From positions 2,728,001-2,792,000 of the forward strand of contig NC_068567.1 in assembly GCF_025698545.1 (NCBI RefSeq): 64,000 nucleotides of DNA, in the 5' to 3' direction. Positions 1-13,801 of the stretch are shown in pieces. The position numbers and the translations under genes were made by a program. A model generated the notes under the pieces. It did no database searches. It saw only the letters and a program-made list of their open reading frames with translations, and had not been told where the DNA came from. The DNA is from Gossypium raimondii (Eukaryota > Streptophyta > Magnoliopsida > Malvales > Malvaceae). Numbering within the stretch: the first letter of the stretch is position 1; the number at the start of each line of letters is the position of its first letter.

Positions 1-2257
1 GGTGTTGAAGGGAAATTAAGGTGTTTTTGGATCTTCAAATCATGGTTATGTATATATGTGTGTAAATATATATGTATGTATGTATATACGTTGCTTTTGA
101 TGAGGTTGTAATTAGCTGCAAGATAGCCTTTTGGGGATTTAGTATTTCTTTTTCTTGTTTATTGTTTACAGGATTGGCGATGCATGGCCTCTTTAAGAAG
201 CAATTCTTTGCTTTGGGATTTGTGTAGGAAATACCATGACTATAAACTAATGTAGGAATTTTAGTGTTTAATAATTAAAAATACTTTTCATTGTGAACAA
301 ATTTCATGGGTATTGTGGCTTCAAAATAGGGGAAAAAAAGCTATAGGAAGGAATGTTGTTTTTAAATTGCATGAATCTAAGCTAAAGCCTATAGTTTAAG
401 TTTCAATAAAGGGTGTATAGGAAGGAATTTGATTGTTTTAAGTAATGTCTCGAGTTGAAGTTATGTGAATAGAGAAAAAGAATAATGTTGAAAGAGCTTT
501 ATCTATTGTTTAAATATCAGAATTAACTCGACTTTAAATTTAATTGAGATTCAATGCGACTACTGAATATCTAAAAATTTTGAATGAATAAATTTATTAA
601 CTTTATTCATATAGAATTATTTGATTTTAGTAACTTCCAACAAAATTTAAATTAAATTATTGAGAGGAATCATAGCTACCATTGCTTCATTTCCATTGCC
701 CATCTCTTGTTCATTGCAATTTGATAAAAAGAGATTGTTAAAAGGTCAAAAGTACCAATGCCATTTAAGCCCAAGAACATGGTAATGGGGATCATTTTTT
801 AATCCAAAATATAAATCAAAAGAGAGTGGGGTGATACCATTGTAATTCACCCAATTTAACGATCACAAGTTCAAAAATAAATAAATAAAAGCAACCAAGG
901 GTAAGATAACAATAATCTTTGTAGACTTTTATGAATGTCTATATGTATATAAAGTTGTATAGAATTTCTAGCATCTTATTATATAAATAATATAAAATTT
1001 TATAAAACGTAGCTGCACGTTTGACACGTAGGCTCGTCAATCAATCTGGCGAGTTTCCCAAGAGTTTATCTGTTATGAATGTCCACCACTTGCATGATAT
1101 CACTTTACTTGCCCATAACCTTTTAAGGAGTATCTAAGACACGTGCAACCCTTAAGGAGGTAACGTGTCACCACGCATAACGTCTAGTTACTTCTAGCAC
1201 ATTACATCAACAAACTGTGCGTTATATAAAAATATAAATGAACCATTAGGAAGACACAGTAAAACAAATACTTAACACTTTTAAATTATCTTTTTTATTT
1301 TACTTTGTTTTCGATAAGTCGTACTAATAAAAAGATGTGTTATCAAAGTTTGACGGGAGGAGAACCAAAAATTTGGTCTGCAATGAGCATGGTTAGTAGT
1401 ACTATGAGTTAACCTATATTATACAAACTCAGATAAGCATTAAATGCGAATATATCCCATAATATATTCAATTTTTTAAAAAAATCATATATTTGAAATA
1501 TTATATTTCATACTTCATATTCATTTTTAACATGTATCACTTACATGCACTTTTATCTTATTTCAATGGTGTTTAAATTATTTTATATTTACATAATTTT
1601 GACAATTTAATAATTTATTACTTAAAAGATTTTAACATGTTCATATTTCTTCTTTTTTTTCATGTAATTACTATTTTTAATATATATATTTAAAAAAAAA
1701 TCACTTATTTCACGTAATCATATCATGTTCATATTTATTCAGATTCATATTTAAAGTTTGTGATTATCTCCGGATTTTTTTTCCTTCCTTGAGGATTCAG
1801 TGAATCCAGTTTTTGATGGATTCAAATATGACCTAGGACTGAACAATCTACCGGTTCTGATTCGACTGGTCTGATGGGCCGGTTCCATTTTTTATTCCAT
1901 GCGTGGGAGACTGGCTAAGGCACAGAATATGAATGGAGAATGAACAAATAAAGCATATGCCTTGATGCATGAGTTTCATAAGGTCTAACCAACATTCAGA
2001 TTCCAAAATAATCAAATTTAGTCCACAGCTGCATTTTAACAAATAATTATAGGAAACGATGTAAAGGATCAAATGTTAACCTCAAATTGAACTTCAAAAT
2101 TAGCATAAAGTGCTTATGGCCTGTATATGTTTGTTCCTAAAAGATGCTTACCTTTTGGGATATAAAAATGACACCAGCTTGGACTCTAAATCATACATAC
2201 AGAATATGTCGAGAACGACTATAATCTGCAGACGGTGGCACAACAGAGGCTAAATCA
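1..2257. other. AT-rich spacer, no gene recognised
   Basis: No exon chain or RNA gene could be supported here. The sequence is AT-rich with short homopolymers. About 200 bases next to 2258 are probably the 3' UTR of the minus-strand gene that ends there. The first 250 bases might be the tail of a gene lying outside the window, but no coding frame supports that. Confidence 0.5.
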
Positions 2258-5035
2258 TCATGGGAGAATTCTACGTCTTCGGCGTGGTGTCTCTCGTCTT
2301 ACGTACATTTTCTCCATTTCGTTGAGTGGTCGACTTGATCCATCTGGTAAACTTACAAACTTCCACCCGCCACCACCTCCGCGCTTCCCTTTTGCTCCCA
2401 TTTTCTCCACTGTGAAGTTCCAACCTTCTGTGGGGCGCCTCCTACTATACTTGTGTCGCTTCACTTCACCGGCCATCTATATATACAAAGATCAGATGGG
2501 GATTATCGAAAAATGTAAACAGAATTAACAGTAAGCTAGACAGTTAAATTGCTGTATGTCAAGCAAGCATAAATGAAGGAGAAATGAGGACACCATCCTT
2601 TGCCCTACCAGCACTGTGTTATCTTGTCCGGCCAGTTCCTTATACCACCCTTTGGCCTCAATGTAAAAAGTTTAACCTAGCTGTTGAGAAAACAGCTCCT
2701 GGTCTTGGGAATATCCTAGGAAGGAAGGCAACCTCTCAACGAAGATGAAGGGGCTTAATCCGAAAGCCGAAACAAGATGGCATAGAATGAAAGTAGGGAG
2801 GGTGGTAAAGATTCATTTCATTGGTAGTCGAGATAACTTCGTGGACAGAAGAGAATCCCTAGTGAAAATTCCATTGATTAGTTTTATTAAGAGATTTGGA
2901 AAACTTGAAAAGGTTGAACATACTCATACCCGCCGCTCATGCATGAGTCTGGGTAACATAGCTAACCACTATTCTATTAGTTTGTCAATATCTAATCACC
3001 CTTACTTCTTTTCTTTCTATATATTTCTCAATACGGACACATTTCCCAGATAAATGCATCACTTAGCCTATATAAAAGTAAATCTAGCCAAACCAAAGCA
3101 GTCCATGCACAAACACCGGGATGTGTGTATGAGAGAGAAACAAGAATGTGAATGTGACCAAAGCCGCAAAATAAAAAGTTCCAACATGCAAAATGGAAAA
3201 TGAAAATTTATATCGCAATTCTAATATGTTTCTTTCTTTGAAGGCAGGCGGATGGAGTAAAGCAGCAGCATACCTTCATTTTATTAAAGTTAAACCTCTG
3301 AACAAATTCTTCATACAGCATGTCATCCTCTTTTTTGGAGATCTCATAATGATATTCATCCAGATCCTTGGTGGTGCCATCCCAACCTTCAGGCATAACT
3401 TTGAACTCAGGTTTGTAAGGAAGGGATGCTACATGAAATTCCCGATCGTGGGCATTTAAAAATCTGCAGCAGGAAATAGGATTGCATTCACAACTACGCT
3501 ATTAACAAGTTTTAGTTATTTATAGTCTTTATACCTTCAAAAACTATTTTTAAGTGCAAAAATACAACATCTATAAATACATCATATGATAGAAATTATC
3601 ACAGAAAGCAAAATCAGGAGCTACCCAAGTACATTAAAAGCATGAAAGAAAGGTCCCTAGCAGAAAAATGAGGAAATTTACCAAAAAGAAAAAAAAAAGG
3701 AGAGCAGAACCGTGAATGTGCCACTTGTAGGACAAAGGCACCTAAAATGAGGACTTCGTAAATTTTCAAGAATTAGCTATCATGAATGTATGACCGAGTA
3801 ATTTCAACTACACTCGTATTAGGCAAAAGGGTCCCTAATCATTTTAAAGGTTCTACTATTTCTCAGCCCCAATCTAAATTATAAAGCACAAATATATGAC
3901 GGAGAGTAATTTCAACAATCAAAAACAATCACGACTTTGAGACCAAACAACAATGAACCCAGAGCATATCTTGTTCCGACTTATCATTTTTCTTTAAGCA
4001 CATCCAGACATGTTTATGGAAAATAACCCTCCAAGCACCCTCCAAATTTACCAGAAACTTAGACAAAAAATGTTGAACATACCCGTACGATACATATATC
4101 CATCTCCGGCACTTACACCCAAATCTAACCTAGATTAGAGCAAAACAGCAAGCTATAGCAGACACGATAACACCTAATACCCTATCAAGATTAGCTTAAC
4201 AACCTAAAAGTACAGATGAAAAAGATAAGACAAAAAACCCCATAAGTACGATCACATAAGATGCACTAATGTTGTGTTTCTATCATTTTCAATACCATCA
4301 TCATCACTAAACAGACCATAACTTTAGCAGTAAAAATTTTTACAATTTAATGCATCAAAGAGCCATTGAAATCACGAAACAAGGATAGAAATTCCAAACA
4401 ATAGCAACAAAATAAAAGGAAAAGAAGTGAGGAAATTACTCAGGGCAATTGTCAAGAAGCATCTCAACAGAGTCATCAAGAGGAAGAGCATTTTTTTTCT
4501 CCAATTCTTCTTCATCTTTCTTAAGCCAAAGAATAGCTTCCACTCTCTGTCTCATAATCCTATAATCCTTGGCCAATTTCTCAACAGTATAAACCTCAGG
4601 GTTCTCTTTATGCAAACGATACATTTCAGCCTTTTCAGAGTCTTTAAGATAAGACCCTCTAGCACCAGGTTCAAGCACTTGTTTCAACAAAACACTTGTT
4701 TCAAGCAGTCGATCTTCCCATCCATCAGTGAACTCCTTGAACTTCTTGTCGTCGGCATTCCATTTTTTCACCGCATCAGATACATTTTCAATATCCATAA
4801 GCTGTATGGATTGATCGGCATCTCCAGTACCAGCTTGGGGAGTTATGGTTCCGTCGAAATGGTCCTTGGTCAAGCGACTGGACCACGAGGAAGCAGTGCC
4901 CCAGCCTAGATTATCGGAACCATCTGATGTTGAGGAAAAAGCGCGTGAACCCAAAGCTTGAAATGGCTCGAATTGAAGGGATATAGGTTTCTTTGTGGAT
5001 GAAAGACGGGATATCAGGTGGCGAAGATTATGCAT
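2258..5035 (-). CDS. GCD1: GAMETE CELL DEFECTIVE 1-like mitochondrial protein
   Basis: Three exons read on the minus strand: 5035-4440, 3463-3274 and 2476-2258, with GT-AG borders and phases 2 then 0, giving 334 residues. The N-terminus (MHNLRHLISRLSSTKKP) is basic and rich in Ser, as in mitochondrial presequences. The middle has a charged helical stretch (about residues 140-195, with the motif EKAEMYRLHKENPEVYT) resembling the Bot1/eukaryotic mitochondrial regulator family. The C-terminus is strongly basic (KRHKYSRRRP, a run of five Gly, RRRRRILP), which would suit RNA or ribosome contact. Plant GCD1 is known to be mitochondrial and needed for gametophyte and embryo development; a mitoribosomal role is inference. 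The start is the first ATG of the exon, directly before the presequence-like stretch. The symbol is from memory of the family, without an alignment. Frame and splice sites are secure; the name is moderately sure. Confidence 0.75.
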
Positions 5036-6671
5036 TTTTGCACCAGTTTTTGAACAAAATTTAGCTGCACCCAGAGATTCAATAAAGCAAAAAAAATTAG
5101 TACTTGGTACTTTACATTGATTTGCGAGTTTACCAATAATAATTACAGGAGGAGCGGAGCTTGAAATCAGAATTACCTACCGGAAAATCGATTGCAAAAC
5201 CAGAAAATAAAAAAAAAATGATAAAAGGGATAAAAGGTTAAAGGAGAAGGAAACCCCTTCAAAACCCTATACTAGGTGTTTGTAATCCATATTGGGTTTG
5301 GGCTGGTTTATATTTGTGGATGGATGGTTCAAATCCATTTAATTTTAATGTTCAGCAATTTAGTAATGTTTTTTCTAAAAGCGTTATAAATTGTATTTAA
5401 GTATAAATATAAATATATGTATGAAAAATCGTAACTATTAAACTATTACAGACAGAAATTGTTTGGAGAATCATAAAGTAAAATAAAATTATTACAACAC
5501 GATCATACTAAAAATTAATATAGTTCAAACTAAAGTCAACAAATTGAACTAAATTCACACATGACAATTCAAGACCCAAATATATATTTGTATAAATATA
5601 ATGTAATAGATTATAAATATATTATACAAGAAAAATTATTTCATAATTTGTTAATTGAGTTTTTAGTCTTGATTATGCATGTAATCTTAATTTTACAAGT
5701 GATTTTGGTGATGGTTTTGTTGTTGCTCTTTATAGTTTGGTGAATGTTCGATTCTTTTGATCAATTTTTGCTCACCACTAATTTTTGCTTGTCGCTGTGG
5801 ATCATCGGAAGTTAATTTCTTTATCATATTAAGTAATTGCAACCACTCCAGATATATTATACTTGAATTATGACAAAACTAGTTACTAACGTGTCATAAT
5901 TTTCTATCGACTCCAGATAGTTTTGGATTAAATGTTTATATCTTTGCGTTTTTTAAGCCTATTTTTTCAAATTTAATAGTTTAAATACAAACTTTCAAGT
6001 TAAACAAATAACTCGACATACCTCGTGGACAGTATTGTTTATCAAGTAATTTGTCTTTTAAATCAATAATTTTAGATGATTCAATTATACAAAATATAAG
6101 GTATTATGAGTATGATATATTATGTTTATTAACAATGTATGTTATATAATAGGCGACGCAAATACAATATAAATATACAAATTGCTAATTCTACTCTTGT
6201 ATTCAATAAATTTATGTTTTTTAATCCAATATTTGAACCTAAAACCAGCAAAATAAAATCATAAATCATAATTGTTGAAATATATAGTAAGAACAAGAAC
6301 TTTATTTCAGTGATTAATCACTTAAATCCCAATTCCCAAACTCATTGTAACATATATTCTGCTTAATTTTCCTGGAAATAAGAAAACTTACAAAATCCCA
6401 CGGAATTAACAATTTATATATGTTTCCTTTTAAAAAAAAAACTTTTTATATCATTTAATAATATTATCGAGTTCAATTTTATATTTAGGCAGATGCTATC
6501 CCCCAAAGTCTATCAACATAAAACATATGAACATGAGTACATAAAAGAGGAAGAGACTTCTGTCTTTTTGTTTTAACCTAACAATGGCTACTGATCTATG
6601 AAGGATGACAATTGTGGGCAATGAAACCCAGAATTCATTCAGATATAATACTACTGGTAATATTTAAGATG
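5036..6671. other. Spacer between GCD1-like gene and ARPC4
   Basis: The first 200 bases are the probable promoter and 5' UTR of the minus-strand gene that starts at 5035. The rest is AT-rich, with no coding chain, tRNA or element with clear ends. Bases just below 6672 are the ARPC4 3' UTR. Confidence 0.5.
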
Positions 6672-9600
6672 TTAGAATTGCTTTAAAAACTCCGTAGCCA
6701 CCAACCTCCCTCGCGTACTCACCGACATTTTCAATTCGCTTATCTCTTTATCGATATCCTGAGATTTAAAAAGAACAGCATTCAAAGGTTATCGACATAA
6801 GCATGCTTCGAACAGACAAAATATAGAACTCCGATAGTGATAGGCCAAGAGTTTATTTAGTTTACATCCATCTTAGCAAAACCAGGCATGGCGCTGATAT
6901 CTATGTTGGTCAAGTTCTTTATTGTTCTCGAAGTACTTGTATCAAATGCATATTTGGTTACAGGTTCAGAGATATGACCCTTGAGAGACTCTCGAAATAC
7001 AAAGGAAACTTGTAGAAGGTCGACCATATCTGACACATACTGCTATCAGACACTTTCATCCAGTCGTAACATAGAAATGGTAAAAGAATAACAAAACCAC
7101 AAACAAGCATTTCTGTTCTTAAGCTCAGTTCTAACAAGAGGAAAGCTGGAAATTGTAGTTAAATTTTGGATAGCAAAATGGTGGCCTTAAATCAAAATAC
7201 CAGAGTTCAATGGTTGAATATTCAAAAAAGAAAAAAGAAAAGAAAAGAAAAGAAAACGAGTTCAATGGTAGCTATGAAATATTTAGGGGGTTATAGAGGG
7301 TTTAGCATGAATATGATTTTGCAACGAGGAATCAGATCCAATTATCATATACAACACAGAGGAAGGAAGAAAAATTTTAGAATATATAAGAAAGATTGAA
7401 AGACATATTTAGCTAGAATTCCACAAAACACTAAATACACAAGTTCCAGAATCAAATTGATAGAGGGAGTAGAATGCAGAGTGGCAAGCAGTAGCGAACA
7501 TAAATATCAGGCAACAGAATAATTTCACATGTCACTCGAAGCAATTTTCCTTAAATCCTTCTAAACTTTTTCAGGGAATGCATCTATAAAAGTGTGAAAA
7601 GATAATGAGGTTGCACACTCTGGAGTAGAAACTTTAGACCATTTGGAAGTCTTAAAGAGGAAAAGAAGTCATGGGTTTATCAATATTTTTTATAGGGATC
7701 CACTATCTATAATTGGAAGACAAAGATAAACAGATACGGTTAAGAATGTTCTTACCTCCATGAATTGCACAATAAAATCAATGAGCTTCTGTTTCTGCAG
7801 CTCTTCACAGTGGTAGTTTGTGATAAGGAAACTGATATCATAACCCTGTTAATGAAACAACTACTAAAATTAAAAACACGCACACTCTAGAAAATAAACT
7901 AGAAATTTTACTAGCATAAGGAAGAAATAAGAGCTATTTCGGGGTTACATTTACAAAAACCTATTACCAGCTTAACATTTATTAACTTAAACAAAGGTAA
8001 AAGAATGAATTAGATAATGACAGACAAACCAGTTTCATCATGATAATGTTTTCTCTGCTCACTGTTTCATCCAATTAGAGTATGTTAATTATAATCAAAC
8101 ATAAAGTGTTTCCAGAATAAGTATCAAAATGGTAATGAAAAGGAAATCAAATTTATACATAAGGCAGCGTCAATTCATGAATGAAATAAAAATTTAAGAG
8201 CTGTGTTATTGAGATATAAGGCACGTATATTAACCCAGTTTAAGAGGTTATAGTGTGTATAAAAAGGAAACAGTTAAAAATCTTTACCTATAATTGGCAA
8301 AATATAATGATTTTCATGATCGCTTTTACAAAATGTTGTAAAAATAATCATATTCTTCAAGGTAAATTGGTCGTTAATCACATGAATTTTTCAAGCAACA
8401 TAAATTTATATGGCAAATCAGGTGTCAACTATGAGATCAAATGCAAGTACCTGTACTGGTTTTCTTCTCAAAACTTGAAATGCTTCTGCCCTCATAGACA
8501 AAAATCTAAGGAACTTTTTAGCTAGTATGTTTTCCAGTTCATCTGCTTGTTTTACCTATATAAGACAAAGATAATCCATACATAAGGATGAAATGGAAGA
8601 AAGATTGCAAATTTACCCTGATCTTAGTTAAGATCAAACTTCTGTAAGAATGATAGGTCAATTCTAAGCTTTCAAAGAAATAAATTCAAATGAAAAGGAT
8701 ATAAAATGCTATGTTATTCCAGACCAGTTAATGCCTCTGCATGTAAGCTGAGTATCAATAATGAAACATTCTAACCAAATTTGGTACCATGCAAATTGCA
8801 AAACAAACATTTTCCATTAACTTCAGGCAAGCACCCATCAAAAGATGATAGATTGTGCTCTAAGGTCCTCTCAAAATTAAGAAGCAAAAAGAATTGTTTA
8901 AGCCAAATCAAATCCATTTTCTGTATTCCAGGTGAACCATTGGTCACAGGTTGTTGCTTGATGTCTCAAACAAAGCTAATTAGCATCCATATGAGTTAGT
9001 CCAGAACTTGCATTAAAAGAGAGAGAAAAAAAAGAGTTAATAATGAGTTTAACTAATTTGGAGAGTAAAAGAAAAAGGTACCCAACGGTTTGTATTGAAA
9101 ATTTCTATATGATCATACTAAAACTAAAATAGTCATCACCATCATGCATGCAATGCTGCTTATTTAATCTAAAAGCAGGAAAAATACTCGGACCTCTTTG
9201 CAGCAATTAACTCTACCAAGAAACATCCAGGGAAAGATTATTAATATTTTACCTTGAGGCTTATCCGTAGTGAGTTGATAGATGTTTCTATTAAGCATTT
9301 CTCAGCCTCATTTCGGCATATCAAAACCTGCATTGCAAGCGAGCATACTAAAAAGATCCATAACCAGCAACATAAAACAACTAACAAGCCATTTTCTCAT
9401 TCTACCAATAAGCCACAAAAAATCATTTCTACCAGAAACCATAAAATTGCATGTTCGGTGATGTCAAACTCCTATGGACTCATAATTTTAGAAAAGGCAA
9501 TATTCAGGCTTAATTTGTCCAAATTAAAATCTTGAATCCTCCAAGCTCAGAACAAGTTAAATGTACTTAAAGAAATTAAGTGATTACTATAAAAACAAAA

Positions 9601-12106
9601 ATTCATACTAGGTGGATTCATGTACCATGGAGAGCCCAAAGTAACCTACAAAAGTAACAGTGAAAAATGAAGAACACACAACATAGCTCCATTTCATTGT
9701 TGCTTTGGCTACTTGCTTTATAATGTTTGCATTTGCTTCTTGATTTATATTGTTTCTTTCTGTTTTGTTCATTTGGTATAAAGCAAAAGTATATGGTAAT
9801 AAGAGACAATCATCTTGGACTAAAGATGAGCAAAGGAATTAAAATAAAATACCAATAGGATATATAAAGGACATAAGAAATTAACGAAAAAAAAGGAACA
9901 TGGAAAACTATGCCTATGTCTCTTAACTCAGGAAGGTGGTTCTTACAGGATTTAGCAGAAGTTCTGGGCTTGTCCTGCAAAATATGAAAGAAAAAATATT
10001 AGTATGTCCAGAAGTGCAGAATACAAGGGTGCAGAACATGAAAGCTTTCATAATTAGATTAGAGAGGTAAATTCTCCACTTTGCTTGTTAGTCAACAACA
10101 AATATTCCAATCAAATTATTAAGTTTTTCAGTGAATTTCTTTTGAGGCATCATTCATTACACTTGTCAATTGACCATCAAAATGGAGATAGTATCATATG
10201 AATTCCTACTGACAAGAATAAACATGCAGATCAGAAGCTTTAAACGCTTGAAATATCAGGTAAAATATAGAAACAAAGATTGAGTGGAAACTATTGACAT
10301 GCTAGCAAAGGTCCATGTAGCCCCTTGCCGAAAGTCTTGTTTCTGAAAAGAAGAAACTAGAGTTTTCAGAATAGACTAATGTCTTGGGAGGGAAGGGAGC
10401 AAAGCAATCTAAAGAAAAAGACAGGATAAGAGAATTGCAAGAGTAAAACAACATGATAAAAGGCTTGCATACATGAATGGCATCAAAGACTTGAAACAAA
10501 GCCTGCATCTAAGAATAAAAAATCATTCTGAAAAGACCAAAGGGCTTATTTAGCTTGAATGAATCAAAATTAACTGGAGCTCCTACACCTTGACATTAGT
10601 ACCATTTAGAAAAAAAAGGAAGAAGAAAATCTATGAATACCAAATATGAACAAGACCTTGTCAATTGAGGAAGAACTTGCCAATTAAATGTAAGAGCATA
10701 ACTAAATCAGTTAAGACTAGTCTATGATCAGCATATGATAAGTGGCAAGTTCATTATAGAATGAAAATATAATTCCACACAACAAAGCATTGTTTATCAG
10801 CATTTCTTTTTCATTTTTCACACCTTTTTAGTACTTTGAGCACTTTCGCTTCACATAGCTTTATCCAGTCATAAAATGTCGAATTCTAAAATATTAAATT
10901 AAAGATGAAAGAGAAATCAATAGAGATACTTTAGTTCAACTTCTGGCTTATTGTGCCTCTCAACTTCTTGACAAGGAAAATTCTGCAACCAACATGTAAA
11001 TAACAGAGCAAGATTAATGAGCACAATACCACATAGAAAACAAAATTTGACATATGAAGGTCTTTGCCAAGCCAACACATATAATTCGAATGTCTTTCAT
11101 TACGCATATGGTTGTTCAAAGGAAACAACAGTCCGTAAAGATTAAATACACCATGTAACTAATGTAAAGATAAATTATCTTAGTAGACACAAAAGATTAT
11201 ATCCAAAAGCTCCATAACAACAAAAAGATCTTCAAATTTTAAACCAAAAGTAATCTAGAACGAAAAATATAGGTTGGAATTGCTTTAAATTTTGTGAAGA
11301 TGAGGAAATTTAATACATGCACTGAAAATTGGAGGAAGCCTCCTCTATTCAAAACCCACACCCAGAAGGACTTCAGGACCCAAAGATTGTGAATCAAAAG
11401 AGCTCCCAATAAACCACATTAGTCATTGGTAGTGAGCAGATTTATACAACATTTTATAAACCAACACTAGGAAAGATAACAAACATAGTACATCTCTAAC
11501 CATTCCCATCTGACTACGTTGAATCCTCTGCTCTTAATCTATGAGCATTATATCAAGCAAAAAGTTGATGGCTAAACATCCTTTTCCAAGCCATTCTATA
11601 GTAAAATATAAAAACAAAGTTCGATCAGGTAACAGCCACAAAATCTATTCATAAAAATTCACAAGATAAACTTGATTTGCATACCTGGAGACACATAGCA
11701 GCCTCAAGCGTGTTCCTTATGCAAGTCAAATACAGCCTCAATGTGCTTGCCTAAATTTTTTTTAAGTTTAAATCAATAAGAAGAATTACTAAAGACTGCA
11801 TTAAGCTTTTGCGATGACATAAAGAATCCATTCAATATAATCAATTAATTATATCTTCTAAAAAATTAAGCTAGAAGAAGCAATTGGATCCAAAAATAAT
11901 ACAGTAAAAAAGTTGAAAGGAAAACAGAAGGGAAAAAGAAAGATAAAATTGACAAATTTTGCCTTCAATAAGAAAAGAAAAACGTAAATCAATTGATCTA
12001 CTACTGGTCCGTGACGTAAAAATCAATTTTTATTTACTTCCTAATTACTTTCTAGGAACCAAATAGATTGAAGTAGAGAAAAGGAAAGATTAGGTGTTCT
12101 TACCAT
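6672..12106 (-). CDS. ARPC4: Actin-related protein 2/3 complex subunit 4
   Basis: Eight coding exons on the minus strand: 12106-12104, 11750-11685, 10982-10930, 9974-9947, 9327-9253, 8555-8451, 7845-7756 and 6758-6672. All have GT-AG borders and phases that join without a break, giving 168 residues, the usual length of the family. The product follows the plant ARPC4 sequence end to end, including the motifs [43 protein letters not shown] and [19 protein letters not shown]4 is a core 20-kDa subunit that, with ARPC2, forms the scaffold of the Arp2/3 complex; that complex nucleates branched actin filaments under SCAR/WAVE control and shapes trichomes and pavement cells. The first coding exon holds only the ATG, followed at once by the donor GTAAGA. 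Nothing suggests decay. The gene abuts the tRNA-Tyr cluster on its upstream side. Confidence 0.96.
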
Positions 12107-12340
12107 TTCTTTTTCCTGGATTTAAGCAACTGATTGATAAAAGGAAACGATTTCTTGAACTGGCTGTTAGCAATTGGATTTGGCGTTAGCGCTATGCTAA
12201 TTTTCTGTTTTGTTAATGAAGAAAATAAAAATCTTTTGCTAATGAAATCTTCTTCCACTTTTGTTTTGATTAGAGAAAACAATATATCAAAAAGAGAAAT
12301 ATTGAAAAAGCAAATACAAAAAAAGTTGAATAAAAAATGG

Positions 12341-12345
12341 AAAAA
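12341..12345 (-). terminator. Pol III T5 terminator of chimeric tRNA
   Basis: Five A on the plus strand (five T in the sense of transcription) lie four bases past the discriminator base of the chimeric tRNA-Tyr. A second T run lies just beyond. Confidence 0.6.
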
Positions 12346-12348
12346 TTA

Positions 12349-12506
12349 TCCGACCTACGGGATTCGAACCAGTGACCTAAGGATTAGCTAAAGCTTACAA
12401 CCGACTACAGCCCTCAGCCCTACCAGATTTGAACCAGCGAACTGAGGATTAGCGGAAGGTTGCAACCTACTACAGTCATCCGCTCTACCAACTGAGCTAA
12501 GGTCGG
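12349..12506 (-). pseudogene. Chimeric tRNA-Tyr (GTA) with internal 64-nt duplication
   Basis: Read on the minus strand, this begins as an ordinary intron-bearing tRNA-Tyr (CCGACCTTAGCTC) and runs through anticodon GTA, intron and T arm. At the end of the T arm, where the sequence reads TGGTAG, it does not enter the acceptor strand but jumps to a second copy starting in the D loop. A second GTA anticodon loop, intron and T arm follow, then a perfect acceptor strand (AGGTCGG) and discriminator A. Total length is 158 nt against 94 nt for the neighbouring genes, so the duplicated block is 64 nt. A and B boxes and a downstream T5 run remain, so it could be transcribed, but a normal fold and splice look unlikely. 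Confidence 0.8.
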
Positions 12507-13707
12507 TTTGTTTAAAATGCTTTAAAGTTTAATTTTAATAGTTTACATTTTATAAAGCATAATTAATCCTGATAATCCTTGGGCATTACTCAGTTAATGC
12601 ATCGTTTGCCATTTTCATTGCATGATTAAGGGATGGACTAATAAGTTAAATTGAGAATAGAAAATAAAGATTAATGATATTAGATTAAAATAAATATTTT
12701 ATATAATAAATCATATTAGAAAATAATATAAGAAAATTATTAAAAATTAAAAAAAAAACAAGTGATTGGGTGTAATGATAGGGAACATTACATTCCCAAA
12801 AGAAAGGAGACGACATTATTAGAGGAATAACCACAAACCTCGAATATAGACCATAAAACTATCAACTGAAATTAAAATAAATAGTGAGATACAGTAAAAT
12901 ATATATTGATTGAAACCCAACTATGACAATAGAGTGAGAATAAAAAAGAAAAAAGAAACTAATGTAAACACTGTTGAAATTTGGTTTTACAAAATGATGT
13001 TTAATGGAATTTTTATTTTATTTTATAAAATCCAAAAATTAAATGCGAATGAGAATTTTATACTTCATTCCTTATTCATATAAGTTTCTCTAACTTACAT
13101 TTAGTTTTTGAGATAGAAAAAATAAAACGTTGAAGTTTATTTCTTTTAAGATTAATAAACTTACAATTATTAATTGCTTAAATTATATAAGTTATGTTTA
13201 ATAAACAAAATATTAAAGTTTTAACGTTTATTAACTTATGTTTAATAAATGCTAATATACATCAAACTTAACTTTCTTTAATTTATTTTATGTTTTTTAA
13301 TTATATAGTTCAAAACTTTGACAACATTAAATTAAATTTTATAAGTTTGTAGAGCTGTCAAAAGGTATGTAATTATTTGAGTTTGCGTTTTTGAAATCTC
13401 AAGAGGCAATTGTAGTGATGAACAATTTTACCTTAAATGTAAAAAGTTTAATCATTAACAATATAAAATTTACGATTCTTTAAATATAATAATTATGATA
13501 TTTATACGTAAGTTTATTTTTGAACTCGGTATTAACAATTAGATTTGAGGTTGTGCTCTGCTATTTTTTTTGTTTTGTTAATGAAAAAAAATACCCAGAA
13601 AATCTAAAACAAAAAGTCTTTGCCCCATGAAGTCTTCTTTCCACATTTGTTTTGATCAGAGAAAAATGCAAATGCGAAAATGTTGAATGGGAAGAAAGGA
13701 AAAACAA
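12507..13707. other. Spacer inside the tRNA-Tyr cluster
   Basis: AT-rich DNA. The first 50-60 bases resemble the upstream flanks of the other two tRNA-Tyr copies, and the last 180 bases (from about 13510) are the downstream flank belonging to the repeat unit of the next copy. No protein-coding exon was seen. Confidence 0.5.
13700..13704 (-). terminator. Pol III T5 terminator
   Basis: A run of five T in the sense of transcription, four bases past the tRNA-Tyr 3' end. Confidence 0.75.
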
Positions 13708-13801
13708 TCCGACCTACCGGATTCGAACCAGTGACCTAAGGATTTAACTGAAGGCTTTAGCCAACTACAGTCCTCCGCTCTACCAACTGAGCTAAGGTCG
13801 G
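13708..13801 (-). tRNA. tRNA-Tyr (anticodon GTA), intron-containing
   Basis: The minus strand gives a complete cloverleaf. The acceptor CCGACCT pairs with AGGTCGG, the D stem is GCTC/GAGC, the anticodon stem is GAGGA/TCCTT with loop CTGTAG-A, the T stem is ACTGG/CCGGT with loop TTCGAAT, and the discriminator is A. A 21-nt intron follows the base after anticodon GTA, as in plant nuclear tRNA-Tyr. The mature length is 73 nt before CCA addition. The A box (TAGCTCAGTTGG) and B box (GGTTCGAATCC) are intact, and a T5 terminator follows. Confidence 0.97.

Noticed and set aside
4427-4909. 160-codon plus-strand open frame
   Set aside because: It is antisense to exon 1 of the GCD1-like gene, which has clean splice phase and family motifs on the minus strand.
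12134-12391. 85-codon plus-strand frame
   Set aside because: It runs across the ARPC4 upstream region into the antisense of the chimeric tRNA; composition is not protein-like.
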